From contig NZ_JAGHRA010000011.1 in assembly GCF_017744015.1 (NCBI RefSeq), positions 1 through 64,000 on the forward strand: DNA of 64,000 bases, written 5' to 3'. Below the pieces are notes generated by a model that was given only the letters and a program-made list of their open reading frames with translations, did no database searches and had not been told where the DNA came from. Below are positions 43,166 through 51,893 of the stretch, piece by piece (the stretch's first letter is position 1; every line of letters begins with the position of its first letter). This stretch comes from Paracoccus sp. R12_2. Its GTDB lineage: Bacteria > Pseudomonadota > Alphaproteobacteria > Rhodobacterales > Rhodobacteraceae. The position numbers were made by a program, and so were the translations under genes.

Positions 43166-45765
43166 GTCTTGAACCCCAGTCTTATCTGTTTTTCGATTTC
43201 GATCAGCGCGAAAAAGACCGCGCCGATGCCTACGATCAGAAGGCCGTCGAACAGCGGGACTTGCATGGTGCCCAGAACACCCTGGAAGGGCTGAAGATAG
43301 GTGACGGCGAATTGTGCGGCCGTGATCAGAATGACCACGATCCAAACTACCTTTGTCCCGCGTGCGGCGGCCCAGGTCAGCGAGGTACTGTGGATGTTGC
43401 GGATGAAGAAAAGATGGAAGATCTCCAGCACCACCAGCGTGTTCATCGCCATGGTCTGGGCCAGGGCCAGCGGATAGCCCTTGTCGATGGCATAGGTGAA
43501 GACGCCGAAGACTGCAGCCAGGAAAAGGATGGCCACGAGGATCACATGCCAGACCAGGCCGGCCGAGAGGATCGGCGCATGGCGGTCGCGCGGCGAACGG
43601 GCCATGGTGCCCGTCTCGGTCGGCTCGAAGGCCAGCGCTAGCCCCAGTGTGATGGCGGTGATCAGGTTGAGCCAGAGTATTTGCACGGCAGTGATCGGCA
43701 GGGCGAGACCTAGGAGCAGTGCAAGCACGATCACCATGGATTCGCCGGCGTTGGTGGGCAGGGTCCAGCTGATCACCTTTTTGAGGTTGTCATAGACCGT
43801 CCGACCTTCACGCACGGCGGCAGCGATGGATGCGAAGTTGTCGTCCGCCAGCACCAGATCGGCGGCCTCCTTGGCGGCCTCGGACCCCTTCATTCCCATG
43901 GCGATCCCGGCATCCGCGCGCTTCAGGGCGGGGGCGTCGTTGACCCCGTCGCCGGTCATCGCGACAGACAGGCCGTGCGACTGTAGCGCGGTCACAAGCC
44001 GCAGCTTGTGTTCGGGGCTGGTGCGGGCAAAGACGCTGGTTTCGACCACCTCCAACGCCAGCTGCGCATCGTTCATCATGTCGAGGTCATGGCCGGTCAG
44101 CACGCGGTCGGGGATTTCAAGCCCGATCTGGCGCGCGATGGCGGCGGCGGTTCCGGCATGGTCACCCGTGATCATCTTGACGCGGATGCCCGCTGCGCGG
44201 CATTCGGCGACGGCCGAGATTGCTTCGGGGCGGGGTGGGTCGATCAGGCCGACAAGACCCAGTAAGGTCAGCCCGCCCTGCAGCGCCTTCGGGTCGATCT
44301 GGTCGCCTGCCTCGGCACATTCGGCCAATGCCAGAACTCGCAAGCCCTGCCTCGCCAACGCCTCGGCCCGTTCTTGCCAATGGTCGAGATCCAACCCCGC
44401 GCACATCCGAAGCACCCGCTCGGGCGCGCCCTTCACATGAACCAGCCTGCCGGACGAACCCTCGGTCAGCACCGCCATAAAGCGGTGGCGGCTGTCGAAT
44501 GGAATGGCGTCCAAGCGCCGGGCGCTCCGATCAGCCCCCGCCTTGCCCGCAAAGGCCAGAAGCGCGCCCTCCATCGGGTCGCCTTCAACCGCCCAGACTT
44601 CGTGCTCGCGATGCAGACGCGCATCGTTGCAGAGCGCCGCGGCGAGTGCCAGTCGCCCAAGGTCACCTGGCGGGCTGATCGCTCCGCCGGGCGCGTAGCC
44701 TTCGCCCGCGATGGTAAAGGTGCCAGTCAGCGTTTCGGCCGCCGCCACCATCATCTCGTTGCGGGTCAAGGTGCCGGTCTTGTCCGTGCAGATCACTGAC
44801 ACCGAGCCGATCGCCTCGATTGCTGGAAGGCGGCGGATAACGGCATTGCGGCGCGCCATGGCCTGCGCGCCAATCGCCAGTGTGATGGTCATCACGACGG
44901 GCAGGCCCTCGGGGATCGCCGAGACCGCCACGCCGACGACTGCCATGAGCAGGTCGGCGAAGGGCATGTGGCCGACGAAGTAGCCGTAGGCCAAAAGCAG
45001 TGCGGCGCAAAGGAGGATCAGGAACGACAGCCAGCGCGCGAAGTGGTCCATCTGCGCGACGAGGGGGGTCGTCAGTTGTTCGACCCCGGCCAGAAGCCCG
45101 CCGATGCGCCCGATCTCGGTTGCGGCACCCGTCGCCACCACCAGCCCGCGCGCCGTGCCCTGCGTGACCAGCGTGCCCGACCACAGCATCGACCGGCGGT
45201 CGCCGAGTGCGGCATCAGCGGCGACAGGGCTTGTCCCCTTTTCCACCGGCACCGCCTCTCCCGTCAGGATCGCCTCCTGCACTGCCAGCCCCCGCGCCTC
45301 CAGCACGCGCAGATCGGCGGGCACCTTGTCGCCGGCCTCCAGCAGAACGATGTCCCCGGGCACGAGGTCAGCCCCGTCCAGCGTGACCCGCTGCCCGTCG
45401 CGCAGGGCCGCGGCCTTTGGGGCCAGCATGTTGCGGATCGCGGCCATCGCCGTCTCGGCCCTGCCCTCCTGGACAAAGCCGATCACCGCGTTGGCCAGCA
45501 CCACCGCCAGGATCACCCCAGTATCGACCCAGTGCTGCAAAGCCGCCGTCACCGCCGCCGCGCCAAGGAGGACATAGATCAGCACGTTGTGGAACTGCAG
45601 CAGGAACCGCAGGACCGACCCCTGCCCCCGCACCTCGGCCAGGCGGTTGGGACCATGTCTTGCAAGACGGTCGGCCGCCTCGGACGAGGTCATGCCATCC
45701 GGCGTAGCGTCCAGCGCCGCAAGGCAATCTGCGGTGGGTGTCGCGTGGGCGTGGATCAGGGTCAT
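43162..45765 (-). CDS. P2-type cation-transporting ATPase
   Basis: An 867-residue P-type ATPase with an N-terminal cation-ATPase domain (GMTSSEAADRLARHGPNRLA), the phosphatase loop ILTGEAVPVEKG, and the ion-site helix AVSAIPEGLPVVMTITLAIG. The phosphorylation site VICTDKTGTLTRNEM carries Asp328. The hinge VKMITGDHAGTAAAIARQIG and AMTGDGVNDAPALKRADAGI follow, then six C-terminal helices. The PEGLP motif places it with Ca/Mg/Na,K-like P2 ATPases, not with heavy-metal P1B pumps. Exact ion unknown. It follows the HTH/SDR remnant by four bases and overlaps phaC. Confidence 0.95.
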   Translation of the reverse strand: MTLIHAHATPTADCLAALDATPDGMTSSEAADRLARHGPNRLAEVRGQGSVLRFLLQFHNVLIYVLLGAAAVTAALQHWVDTGVILAVVLANAVIGFVQEGRAETAMAAIRNMLAPKAAALRDGQRVTLDGADLVPGDIVLLEAGDKVPADLRVLEARGLAVQEAILTGEAVPVEKGTSPVAADAALGDRRSMLWSGTLVTQGTARGLVVATGAATEIGRIGGLLAGVEQLTTPLVAQMDHFARWLSFLILLCAALLLAYGYFVGHMPFADLLMAVVGVAVSAIPEGLPVVMTITLAIGAQAMARRNAVIRRLPAIEAIGSVSVICTDKTGTLTRNEMMVAAAETLTGTFTIAGEGYAPGGAISPPGDLGRLALAAALCNDARLHREHEVWAVEGDPMEGALLAFAGKAGADRSARRLDAIPFDSRHRFMAVLTEGSSGRLVHVKGAPERVLRMCAGLDLDHWQERAEALARQGLRVLALAECAEAGDQIDPKALQGGLTLLGLVGLIDPPRPEAISAVAECRAAGIRVKMITGDHAGTAAAIARQIGLEIPDRVLTGHDLDMMNDAQLALEVVETSVFARTSPEHKLRLVTALQSHGLSVAMTGDGVNDAPALKRADAGIAMGMKGSEAAKEAADLVLADDNFASIAAAVREGRTVYDNLKKVISWTLPTNAGESMVIVLALLLGLALPITAVQILWLNLITAITLGLALAFEPTETGTMARSPRDRHAPILSAGLVWHVILVAILFLAAVFGVFTYAIDKGYPLALAQTMAMNTLVVLEIFHLFFIRNIHSTSLTWAAARGTKVVWIVVILITAAQFAVTYLQPFQGVLGTMQVPLFDGLLIVGIGAVFFALIEIEKQIRLGFKT

Positions 45766-45769
45766 GTCA

Positions 45770-46357
45770 TCACGCCGTGTAGCCGCCGTCGATGACGACT
45801 TCCGCCCCGGTCACGAACTTCGCCTCGTCCGATGCCAGCCAGACCACCGCCCAGGCGATGTCGTCCGGCTCACCTATGGTGCCGTTGGGATGCGCGGCCC
45901 CTGCCGCGGCCTTTGCCGCCTCCAGATCGGGGGCGGTGGCGCGCAGATGGTTCTCCACCATCGGCGTCCAGATATAGGCCGGCTGGATCGAGTTCACGCG
46001 GATCTTCTCGGGCGCATAGGTGATGGCGTCGTTCTTCGACATCAGCCGCACAGCACCCTTGGAGGCATGATAGGGCGCGATGCCGCCGACGCCGATCAGC
46101 CCGGCAATGGACGACAGATTGATGATCACGCCCTTGCCATCTGCGCGAAGGTGCCGGATGGCATGCTTGGTGCCAAGGAACACGCCCTTGACGTTCACCG
46201 CCTGCACCTTGTCCCAGATCGCAATCGTCGATGCGCCAGCCCTTGCCGATGTCGATCGCACGGAACTGCCCCCCTTGATCCGGTGTCGCACGGTCGCCTC
46301 GGCGACCTTCAGGCGCTCGGCCACTTCCTTGACGGTATGATACTGGTCCTGCGGCAC
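45770..46357 (-). pseudogene. HTH (excisionase-like) start fused to an SDR C-terminal part
   Basis: The first 30 residues, MPQDQYHTVKEVAERLKVAE then ATVRHRIKGG, are a MerR/excisionase-like helix-turn-helix. Adding one G to a run of six (near 46266) lets that protein continue QFRAIDIGKGWRIDDCDL, the expected family sequence. In the actual frame it becomes SSVRSTSARAGASTIAI and then joins WDKVQAVNVKGVFLGTKHAI, NLSSIAGLIGVGGIAPYHAS-KGAV (Ser-Tyr-Lys catalytic set) and RVNSIQPAYIWTPMVENHLR, an SDR lacking its first about 90 residues and the NAD-binding glycines. It is thus a deletion fusion of two genes with a homopolymer shift at the join. An SDR enzyme without the cofactor motif should be inactive. 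Confidence 0.8.
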
Positions 46358-46413
46358 GGCCCTAAGCCATTCGTGGGGTTTGGCGAAGAATAGCGAAGTA
46401 TTGTTTCATGTGA

Positions 46414-46427
46414 TTGACCTGGATCAG
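46414..46427. promoter_or_regulatory. FNR-like box between the phaC/ATPase arm and the ack arm
   Basis: TTGACCTGGATCAG matches TTGAT-N4-ATCAA at eight of ten positions. It lies 57 bases before the leftward HTH/SDR start and upstream of the rightward P-ATPase remnant and acetate kinase fusion, so it may control both arms under low oxygen. Confidence 0.55.
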
Positions 46428-46565
46428 TCAGCGAACCGATTGGTCGTGTTTTCATGTAACTCATGCCGAAGAGCGAAGGGCACGCCATGCAACACATTAT
46501 GTCTGCCGCGGATTTTTCCGAATGGTCGGACAGTGCATCGCGCCGGACGATCAATCGAGAGGTTT

Positions 46566-46999
46566 GGCACGGTGTCCGTCATCTGATGGGACAAGACGCG
46601 CACCCTTGCGCCGAAAGATATCGTCGCCACGCATATTGCCATGGCCGACTGTCGCCGCACGGGCATTGCAATCAAGATGATCACCGGCGATCACGCCGGC
46701 ACCGTCGCCGCCATCGGTCGCCAAGCCGGACTCGCGCGCCCGGACCGCATGCGGCCTCGGCGCCGTTCATGTCGCGCTTCGTTCGCAGGCGCGTGATGCT
46801 GGTGTCGATTCTCTTCACCATCGGAATCTTCGGGCAGTTCGAGATTGCGCCGCCTCATGCGGTGTTCGGCACGGCTGCACTTTCCTCTTGGCAACTTGCG
46901 TTCTGCGCGGCTGCAGTCATCCTGCTTCTGGCGATGCTGGAATTCGACAAGCGCGCCGCCACGTTCTGGAAACACAAGCCCAAAGGGGTTACCGGATGA
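46566..46999 (+). pseudogene. P-type ATPase remnant
   Basis: One frame reads GTVSVI, TGA, then WDKTRTLAPKDIVATHIAMA and DCRRTGIAIKMITGDHAGTV with AAIGRQAGLARPDRM. These are recognisable scraps of the DKTGT phosphorylation site and the MITGDH hinge, joined across a large deletion. A second frame then gives MSRFVRRRVMLVSILFTIGI and VILLLAMLEFDKR, the final membrane helices of P2-type ATPases. The stop overlaps the next ATG (ATGA), so this ATPase once led the acetate kinase operon. It resembles the intact ATPase on the other strand but is not a copy at sequence level. Confidence 0.8.
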
Positions 47000-48771
47000 G
47001 GGTCCTTGTCTTCAATGCCGGCAGTTCCAGCCTGAAACTGGGCGTCTTCGACGGCGAGCAGCAAGTCTTCAAGGCCAGCTTCGACCGCTTCGGTCCTGAA
47101 GGCTCTGATCTGAAGATCGGCGGCAAGTCGAGCCGCGCCCCGCAGCCTGATCTCGCCGCCGCCATCGCCGCCGTCCCGGCGCTTCTGGATCGTCACGGAG
47201 TCCAAGTGATCGACGCCGTCGGCCATCGACTGGCGCATGGCGGGACCGGGTTTACCGGCCCGGTGCGGATCGATGACAAGGTGATCGACCGCATCGACGC
47301 GCTGACGTCACTGGCGCCGCTGCACAATCCGGCAATGTTGCAAGCGGTGCGGATGGCGCGGCAGCTGTGGCCCGACCTGCCGCAGGTCGCGGTCTTCGAC
47401 ACCAGCTTCCACCTGACAAACCCGGCGCGCGCCACGACCTACGCCGTGCCGAAGGCGTGGCGCGAGGCCGGGCTGCGGCGCTTCGGCTTTCACGGCACCT
47501 CGCACCGATACGTCGCCGCACGCGCGGCCGAGGCGCTGGGGCAGCGGGTCTCAGAGCTAAGGATCGTCAGCATCCACCTTGGCAATGGTGCCAGCGCCTG
47601 CGCGGTGCAATACGGGCGCAGCATCGACAGTTCGATGGGGATGACCCCGCTCGAGGGGCTGGTAATGGGCACGCGCTCGGGCGATGTCGATCCCGGCGCC
47701 TTTGGTTTCCTGCAACGCGAGTTGGGGCTGGACATTCCGCAGATCGAGGCCGCGCTCTACGAAAGCAGTGGCCTCAAGGCGTTGACCGGCAGCCCGGACA
47801 TGCGCGATGTCGAGGATCGGGCGGCGGCAGGCGATGCCGACGCGCAATTGGCTATCAACATCTACGCCTACCGGGCCCGCAAGTATCTGGGCGCGTACGC
47901 GGCCGCCATGGGCGGACTGGATGCGGTCGTCTTCACCGGGGGGATCGGCGAAAACTCGGCGTCGATGCGCCGCCGCATCTGCGACGGCTTCAGCTTTCTG
48001 GGCCTGATTCTGGACGAGGACCTGAATCGTTCACCGGACCTGACCGGCCGCGCCGCGCCGCAGATCCAGGCACAGGGCAGCCGCGTCGCGGTGATCGTGA
48101 CCGAGACGGCCGAGCAACTGATGATCGCGCGCGAGGTGCGCCAGCTTCTGGTCCGGACCGCGCCGGTTCCGCGCGGCATCCCGGTGGCCGTGTCGGGGCG
48201 CCATGTCCACCTGTCGGCCGCGGCGGTCGAAGCCCTGTTCGGCGCGGGCTACCGCCTGACACCGGCCGCGCCGCTGCGACAGCCCGGCAACTGGGTCGCG
48301 CAAGAGCGCATTTTGCTGGAGGGTCCGAAAGGGCGGCTGGAGAGAGTTGCGATCCTCGGCCCCCTACGCCCGCGCACCCAGATCGAGGTATCGCGCACCG
48401 ACAGCTTCACCCTTGGCCTCGACGCGCCGGTGCGTGACAGCGGCCGGCTCGACGGCACGCCCACCGTGCGCCTGATCGGCCCTGCAGGGCAACTTGACAG
48501 TGACGGCCTGATCGTCGCCGCGCGCCACATACACACCAACCCGGCGGACGCCGAGGCGATCGGCCTCGCGGATGGCAGCTTCGTTCATGTCCGCGTCACC
48601 GGCGCAAGCGGCCGCGACTTGGTCTTCGACCGCGTGCTGATCCGTGTCGCGCCCGGAACGGTCACGGAGATGCATATCGATACGGACGAGGCCAACGCCG
48701 CCGGCATCAGCGGCGCTGCAGAGGGAGAACTGGCCGGAACGGCCGTCGCGCTCGCGCTCGCGCCGCGCTAA
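46996..48771 (+). CDS. acetate kinase-PduL phosphotransacetylase fusion
   Basis: A 591-residue bifunctional enzyme. Residues 1-390 are acetate kinase: VLVFNAGSSSLKLGVFDGEQ at the start, GHRLAHGGTGFTGPVRIDDK, RFGFHGTSHRYVAARAAEAL, SIHLGNGASACAVQYGRSID and VFTGGIGENSASMRRRICDG, all ASKHA-fold kinase motifs. Residues about 395-591 are a PduL-type phosphate acyltransferase: PVAVSGRHVHLSAAAVEALF (His403, His405), LIVAARHIHTNPADAEAIGL (His511, His513) and TEMHIDTDEANAAGI (His560), the metal-ligand histidines of PduL. Together it would interconvert acetyl-CoA, acetyl phosphate and acetate plus ATP in one chain. No encapsulation peptide or microcompartment genes are nearby. Complete, frame continuous. 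Confidence 0.93.
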   Translation: MRVLVFNAGSSSLKLGVFDGEQQVFKASFDRFGPEGSDLKIGGKSSRAPQPDLAAAIAAVPALLDRHGVQVIDAVGHRLAHGGTGFTGPVRIDDKVIDRIDALTSLAPLHNPAMLQAVRMARQLWPDLPQVAVFDTSFHLTNPARATTYAVPKAWREAGLRRFGFHGTSHRYVAARAAEALGQRVSELRIVSIHLGNGASACAVQYGRSIDSSMGMTPLEGLVMGTRSGDVDPGAFGFLQRELGLDIPQIEAALYESSGLKALTGSPDMRDVEDRAAAGDADAQLAINIYAYRARKYLGAYAAAMGGLDAVVFTGGIGENSASMRRRICDGFSFLGLILDEDLNRSPDLTGRAAPQIQAQGSRVAVIVTETAEQLMIAREVRQLLVRTAPVPRGIPVAVSGRHVHLSAAAVEALFGAGYRLTPAAPLRQPGNWVAQERILLEGPKGRLERVAILGPLRPRTQIEVSRTDSFTLGLDAPVRDSGRLDGTPTVRLIGPAGQLDSDGLIVAARHIHTNPADAEAIGLADGSFVHVRVTGASGRDLVFDRVLIRVAPGTVTEMHIDTDEANAAGISGAAEGELAGTAVALALAPR

Positions 48772-48846
48772 GCGCCGCCGTTGCCACAGGCCAATGTCCG
48801 CCGGCGCGAAACGGTCATTCTGCCCCAAGGGAAATGAGGTGCTGAT

Positions 48847-50382
48847 ATGACGCAAGCCAACGTTGTCGCTTTTCTGAAGTCCGGGGCGGCATTCACCGCC
48901 GCCGCCCCTGTCGAGGTCGTGGAAACCCACGGCGCCTACGTGTTCCTCTGTGGAGACGAGGCTCTGAAGCTGAAGCGCGAGGTGCGCTACGACTATATGG
49001 ACCTGTCCACACCCGAGCGGCGTCACGCGATGCTTCTGCGCGAGCTTGCCCTGAACAGTGCGACCGCGCCCGAAATCTATCGGGACGTCCTTCCGATCAC
49101 ATCTTTTGCGGGGACCGCATTATCCCTCGACGGCTTGGGCGAACCTGTGGATTGGGTCCTGCGCATGCACCGCTTTCCCGCGGAAGACGAGTTGGAGAGG
49201 ATCGCCGAACGGGGGGCGCTGGACGAAAGGCTCGCGACCGCGATCGGTTCGGCAATTGCTTGCCTGCACCGAACTGCGCCGGTCAGCAAGCACGACGGCG
49301 CTGTCCTGATCCGAGACATCCTCGCCGAGTTGCGCCGGGTATTCAGCGAGTTCGAGGCTGCCCCGGGAACAGAGAGGCTGGCAGAGTGGACGGTCGCGGC
49401 AAATGCAGCCTTTCTCGAACAGCAGGATCTTCTGCGACAACGCGGTCACACAGGTCATGTGCGGCGCGGGCATGGCGACCTGCACCTGCGGAATATGGTC
49501 CTGATCGATCAGCGACCGGTCCCCTTCGACGCGCTGGAGTTCGACGAGACCTTGGGCACCTGCGATATTCTTTACGACCTGTCATTCATGATCATGGACC
49601 TCATACACCGGGACCTGCGTCCGCAGGCCTGCCGAACACTTGACGCTTGGCTTCGAGACTTCCGCGGCACCGAGGATGCGGGACTTGCGGCGCTTCCACT
49701 GTTCATCTCGCTGCGCGCGGCGATTCGGGCAATGGTCCTGCTTCAATCAGATAAGGTTCAGCAACACCGGGCCGCGCCCGCGCAGGAAGTTCGTGCCTAT
49801 CTGGATCTCTCATGCGACGCCTTGAAGGCGGTGCCAGCCCGGCTCGTTGCCGTCGGCGGATACTCCGGCTCGGGCAAGACCGTGGTGGCCAGAGCGCTTG
49901 CGCCCGCGATCGGGGTGATGCCCGGAGCCGTCATGCTGTCCTCGGACCTCGAGCGCAAGGCGTGCCAGAGTACGGAGGCCCACCTGGACGCCCGAACCTA
50001 TACCGCCGATCAACGCGCTGCCGTCTATGCGGGCATGCTGGACCGCGCCACGGTTGCGCTGGACGCGGGGCATTCGGCGATACTCGATGCGACCTTCGCA
50101 GACGTCATGATGCGCGCCGCTGCAGAGGACGTAGCGCGAAGGGCCAACGTGCCCTTCAGCGGAATTTGGCTATCTGCGACGCACGATCTGCTGGCCTCGC
50201 GCATCCTGAACAGGCGGGGCGACGCGTCGGATGCAGATGTGACGGTTCTGGACCGGCAGATCGCGCGAGGCGCGGGCGAAATCAGCTGGACCGTGATCGA
50301 CGCATCCGGCAGCGAGGCAGAGGTCGTGGATCAGGGCCGGAAGGCGCTTACCCGCGCGCAGCTCGCGTCCCCCTCTGACTAG
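48847..50382 (+). CDS. APH-like kinase fused to a P-loop ATPase/kinase
   Basis: A 511-residue two-domain protein. The N-terminal part (residues about 20-320) is aminoglycoside-phosphotransferase-like, with HVRRGHGDLHLRNMVLIDQR (the HGDLHxxN catalytic loop) and FDALEFDETLGTCDILYDLS (the DFG-like metal site). The C-terminal part (about 330-500) is a P-loop kinase: LVAVGGYSGSGKTVVARALA (Walker A) and later SAILDATFADVMMRAAAEDV. This bifunctional family is widespread in alphaproteobacteria, often near PHA or hypoxia loci, but its substrate is unknown. It begins 75 bases after the acetate kinase fusion on the same strand, behind an AAGGGAAATGAGG site, so it is probably co-transcribed. Confidence 0.9.
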   Translation: MTQANVVAFLKSGAAFTAAAPVEVVETHGAYVFLCGDEALKLKREVRYDYMDLSTPERRHAMLLRELALNSATAPEIYRDVLPITSFAGTALSLDGLGEPVDWVLRMHRFPAEDELERIAERGALDERLATAIGSAIACLHRTAPVSKHDGAVLIRDILAELRRVFSEFEAAPGTERLAEWTVAANAAFLEQQDLLRQRGHTGHVRRGHGDLHLRNMVLIDQRPVPFDALEFDETLGTCDILYDLSFMIMDLIHRDLRPQACRTLDAWLRDFRGTEDAGLAALPLFISLRAAIRAMVLLQSDKVQQHRAAPAQEVRAYLDLSCDALKAVPARLVAVGGYSGSGKTVVARALAPAIGVMPGAVMLSSDLERKACQSTEAHLDARTYTADQRAAVYAGMLDRATVALDAGHSAILDATFADVMMRAAAEDVARRANVPFSGIWLSATHDLLASRILNRRGDASDADVTVLDRQIARGAGEISWTVIDASGSEAEVVDQGRKALTRAQLASPSD

Positions 50383-50479
50383 TCCACTGCCGAGCCTGAA
50401 CTGATGACCCGCCCGAAACACCGCAACTGCGACGCCGAAGTCGATTCCCTCGGCGAACGAGGTCGCATCGCCCAAGACC

Positions 50480-50632
50480 ATGCAGGATCGGGTGAAGACC
50501 AGGTTCGATCTGCATCCCGAACGCCTGATCGCGGACACCACCTACGGGACCGCGAACAACGGATTCCTTCTCGCTGCCACCGCCCATAACCTCCGGAAAC
50601 TGGCGAAGCTCCTTCCCGCACCGCGTAACATC
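50480..50632 (+). mobile_element. IS1182-family transposase scrap
   Basis: DRVKTRFDLHPERLIADTTY-GTAN matches the catalytic-region block of IS1182-type transposases (ETRFGLKPxRLAADTAYG). The next residues, GFLLAATAHNLRKLAKLLP, match their last C-terminal block. The about 150 residues normally between are missing and no terminal repeats were found. The surrounding 50383-50720 holds no gene. It marks an old insertion between the kinase gene and the efflux operon. Confidence 0.7.
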
Positions 50633-50720
50633 CTACATCCACGTAATCTCCACGAAATCTCGGCGGTACTTCCATGGCTCGATGCCATTTGCCAGCGGTG
50701 TGAAAACAACTGGACGCACC

Positions 50721-51881
50721 ATGATACGTCGCAAGATCTTGACCCTCTCCTGCATCGGCCTGATGGCCGGGACGTTGGCCATCGGCCAATTCGAGAACCG
50801 CCTCTATGTTGCGTCGGCGGAAGAGCAGGCAATGGAACCAGCGGTCCGATTGACCGTGCGCAAGATCCAGCCAGAGCGGATCGTGCTCGAGTCCGAGTAT
50901 GCTGGCCGCGTTTCAGCCCATCGACGAGTCGAAATCCGCCCGCAGGTCGGTGGACTGATCCTGGAAAGGCACGTCGAGGAGGGCGCCCGGATCTCGGCGG
51001 GGGACGTCCTGTTCCGCATCGACCCGGCGCAGCTGCAAGCCGACCTTGACGTAGCCGAGGCTGCGCTGGCTCGGGCAGAGATCGCCGAAGCCCATGCCCG
51101 GGCAGCCGTCGAACGTTCGGATTCCCTGCTCACGCGGAATGCCGTCAGCCAGCAGAGCAACGACACTGTCCACAACGACATGCGACTGGCGAAATCCGGC
51201 GTTGCCGAAGTGCGCGCCGTGGTGGAGCGCAGGCGTCTCGATCTCAACTTTGCGACCCTGCATGCGCCGATCGGCGGCTACGTCGCGGCGGGGCTGGCCG
51301 AAATCGGCGACCTAGTCACGGTTGGCGGCGACACGGCTCTTGCCGTCGTGCAGGATCTCGAGACCGTCAATATTGACCTGCGCCTGCCGGAAACCGATCT
51401 CGATGCGGTGCTGATGGCCGCCGAGGAAGGGCTGGGCACGGCCACGATCTACAAGCACCAGGGCGCCGCATGGCCGGTGACCGGCACGCTGAAATCCTCC
51501 GACGTCATCGTCGATCAGGGCACGGGCTATGTCGGCGTTCGTATCGAGGCGGCGAATCCGGACCTTGCCTTGCTGCCGGGCATGTTCGTGCGTGCGCGCC
51601 TGCCGCGCGGGGTCGTCGAAGGGGCCCTTCTGGTCCCGGAGGAGGCCGTGCTGCGCACCGGCGACGGCGGCGCGCAGCTTGTCGTCGTTTCGACCGATGG
51701 TGACGCCATGCGCCGCGATGTCCGTCTGGGCGAACGGGTCGCCACGCGCGTCATCGTCACCACCGGGCTGAAGCCAGGGGAGGTCGTGGCGGTGCGTGGC
51801 CAGGACCGCGTGCCGGACGGTGTGATGATGCCGGTCGAAGCGCACCCGGAAGATAGCCCCAAACCAGAAACACAGTCCTGA
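50721..51881 (+). CDS. RND efflux periplasmic adaptor (membrane fusion protein)
   Basis: The 386-residue AcrA/MexA-type adaptor links an RND pump to an outer-membrane channel. It starts MIRRKILTLSCIGLMAGTLA with an uncleaved or cleaved signal anchor. The lipoyl halves are VSAHRRVEIRPQVGGLILER and LDLNFATLHAPIGGYVAAGL, around a coiled-coil hairpin (ADLDVAEAALARAEIAEAHA). The membrane-proximal domain has PGMFVRARLPRGVVEGALLV. The ATG at 50721 was chosen over an upstream in-frame start at 50682 because the signal begins there. No outer-membrane TolC-type gene is in the operon. Confidence 0.94.
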   Translation: MIRRKILTLSCIGLMAGTLAIGQFENRLYVASAEEQAMEPAVRLTVRKIQPERIVLESEYAGRVSAHRRVEIRPQVGGLILERHVEEGARISAGDVLFRIDPAQLQADLDVAEAALARAEIAEAHARAAVERSDSLLTRNAVSQQSNDTVHNDMRLAKSGVAEVRAVVERRRLDLNFATLHAPIGGYVAAGLAEIGDLVTVGGDTALAVVQDLETVNIDLRLPETDLDAVLMAAEEGLGTATIYKHQGAAWPVTGTLKSSDVIVDQGTGYVGVRIEAANPDLALLPGMFVRARLPRGVVEGALLVPEEAVLRTGDGGAQLVVVSTDGDAMRRDVRLGERVATRVIVTTGLKPGEVVAVRGQDRVPDGVMMPVEAHPEDSPKPETQS

Positions 51882-51893
51882 AAAGCGGATAAA

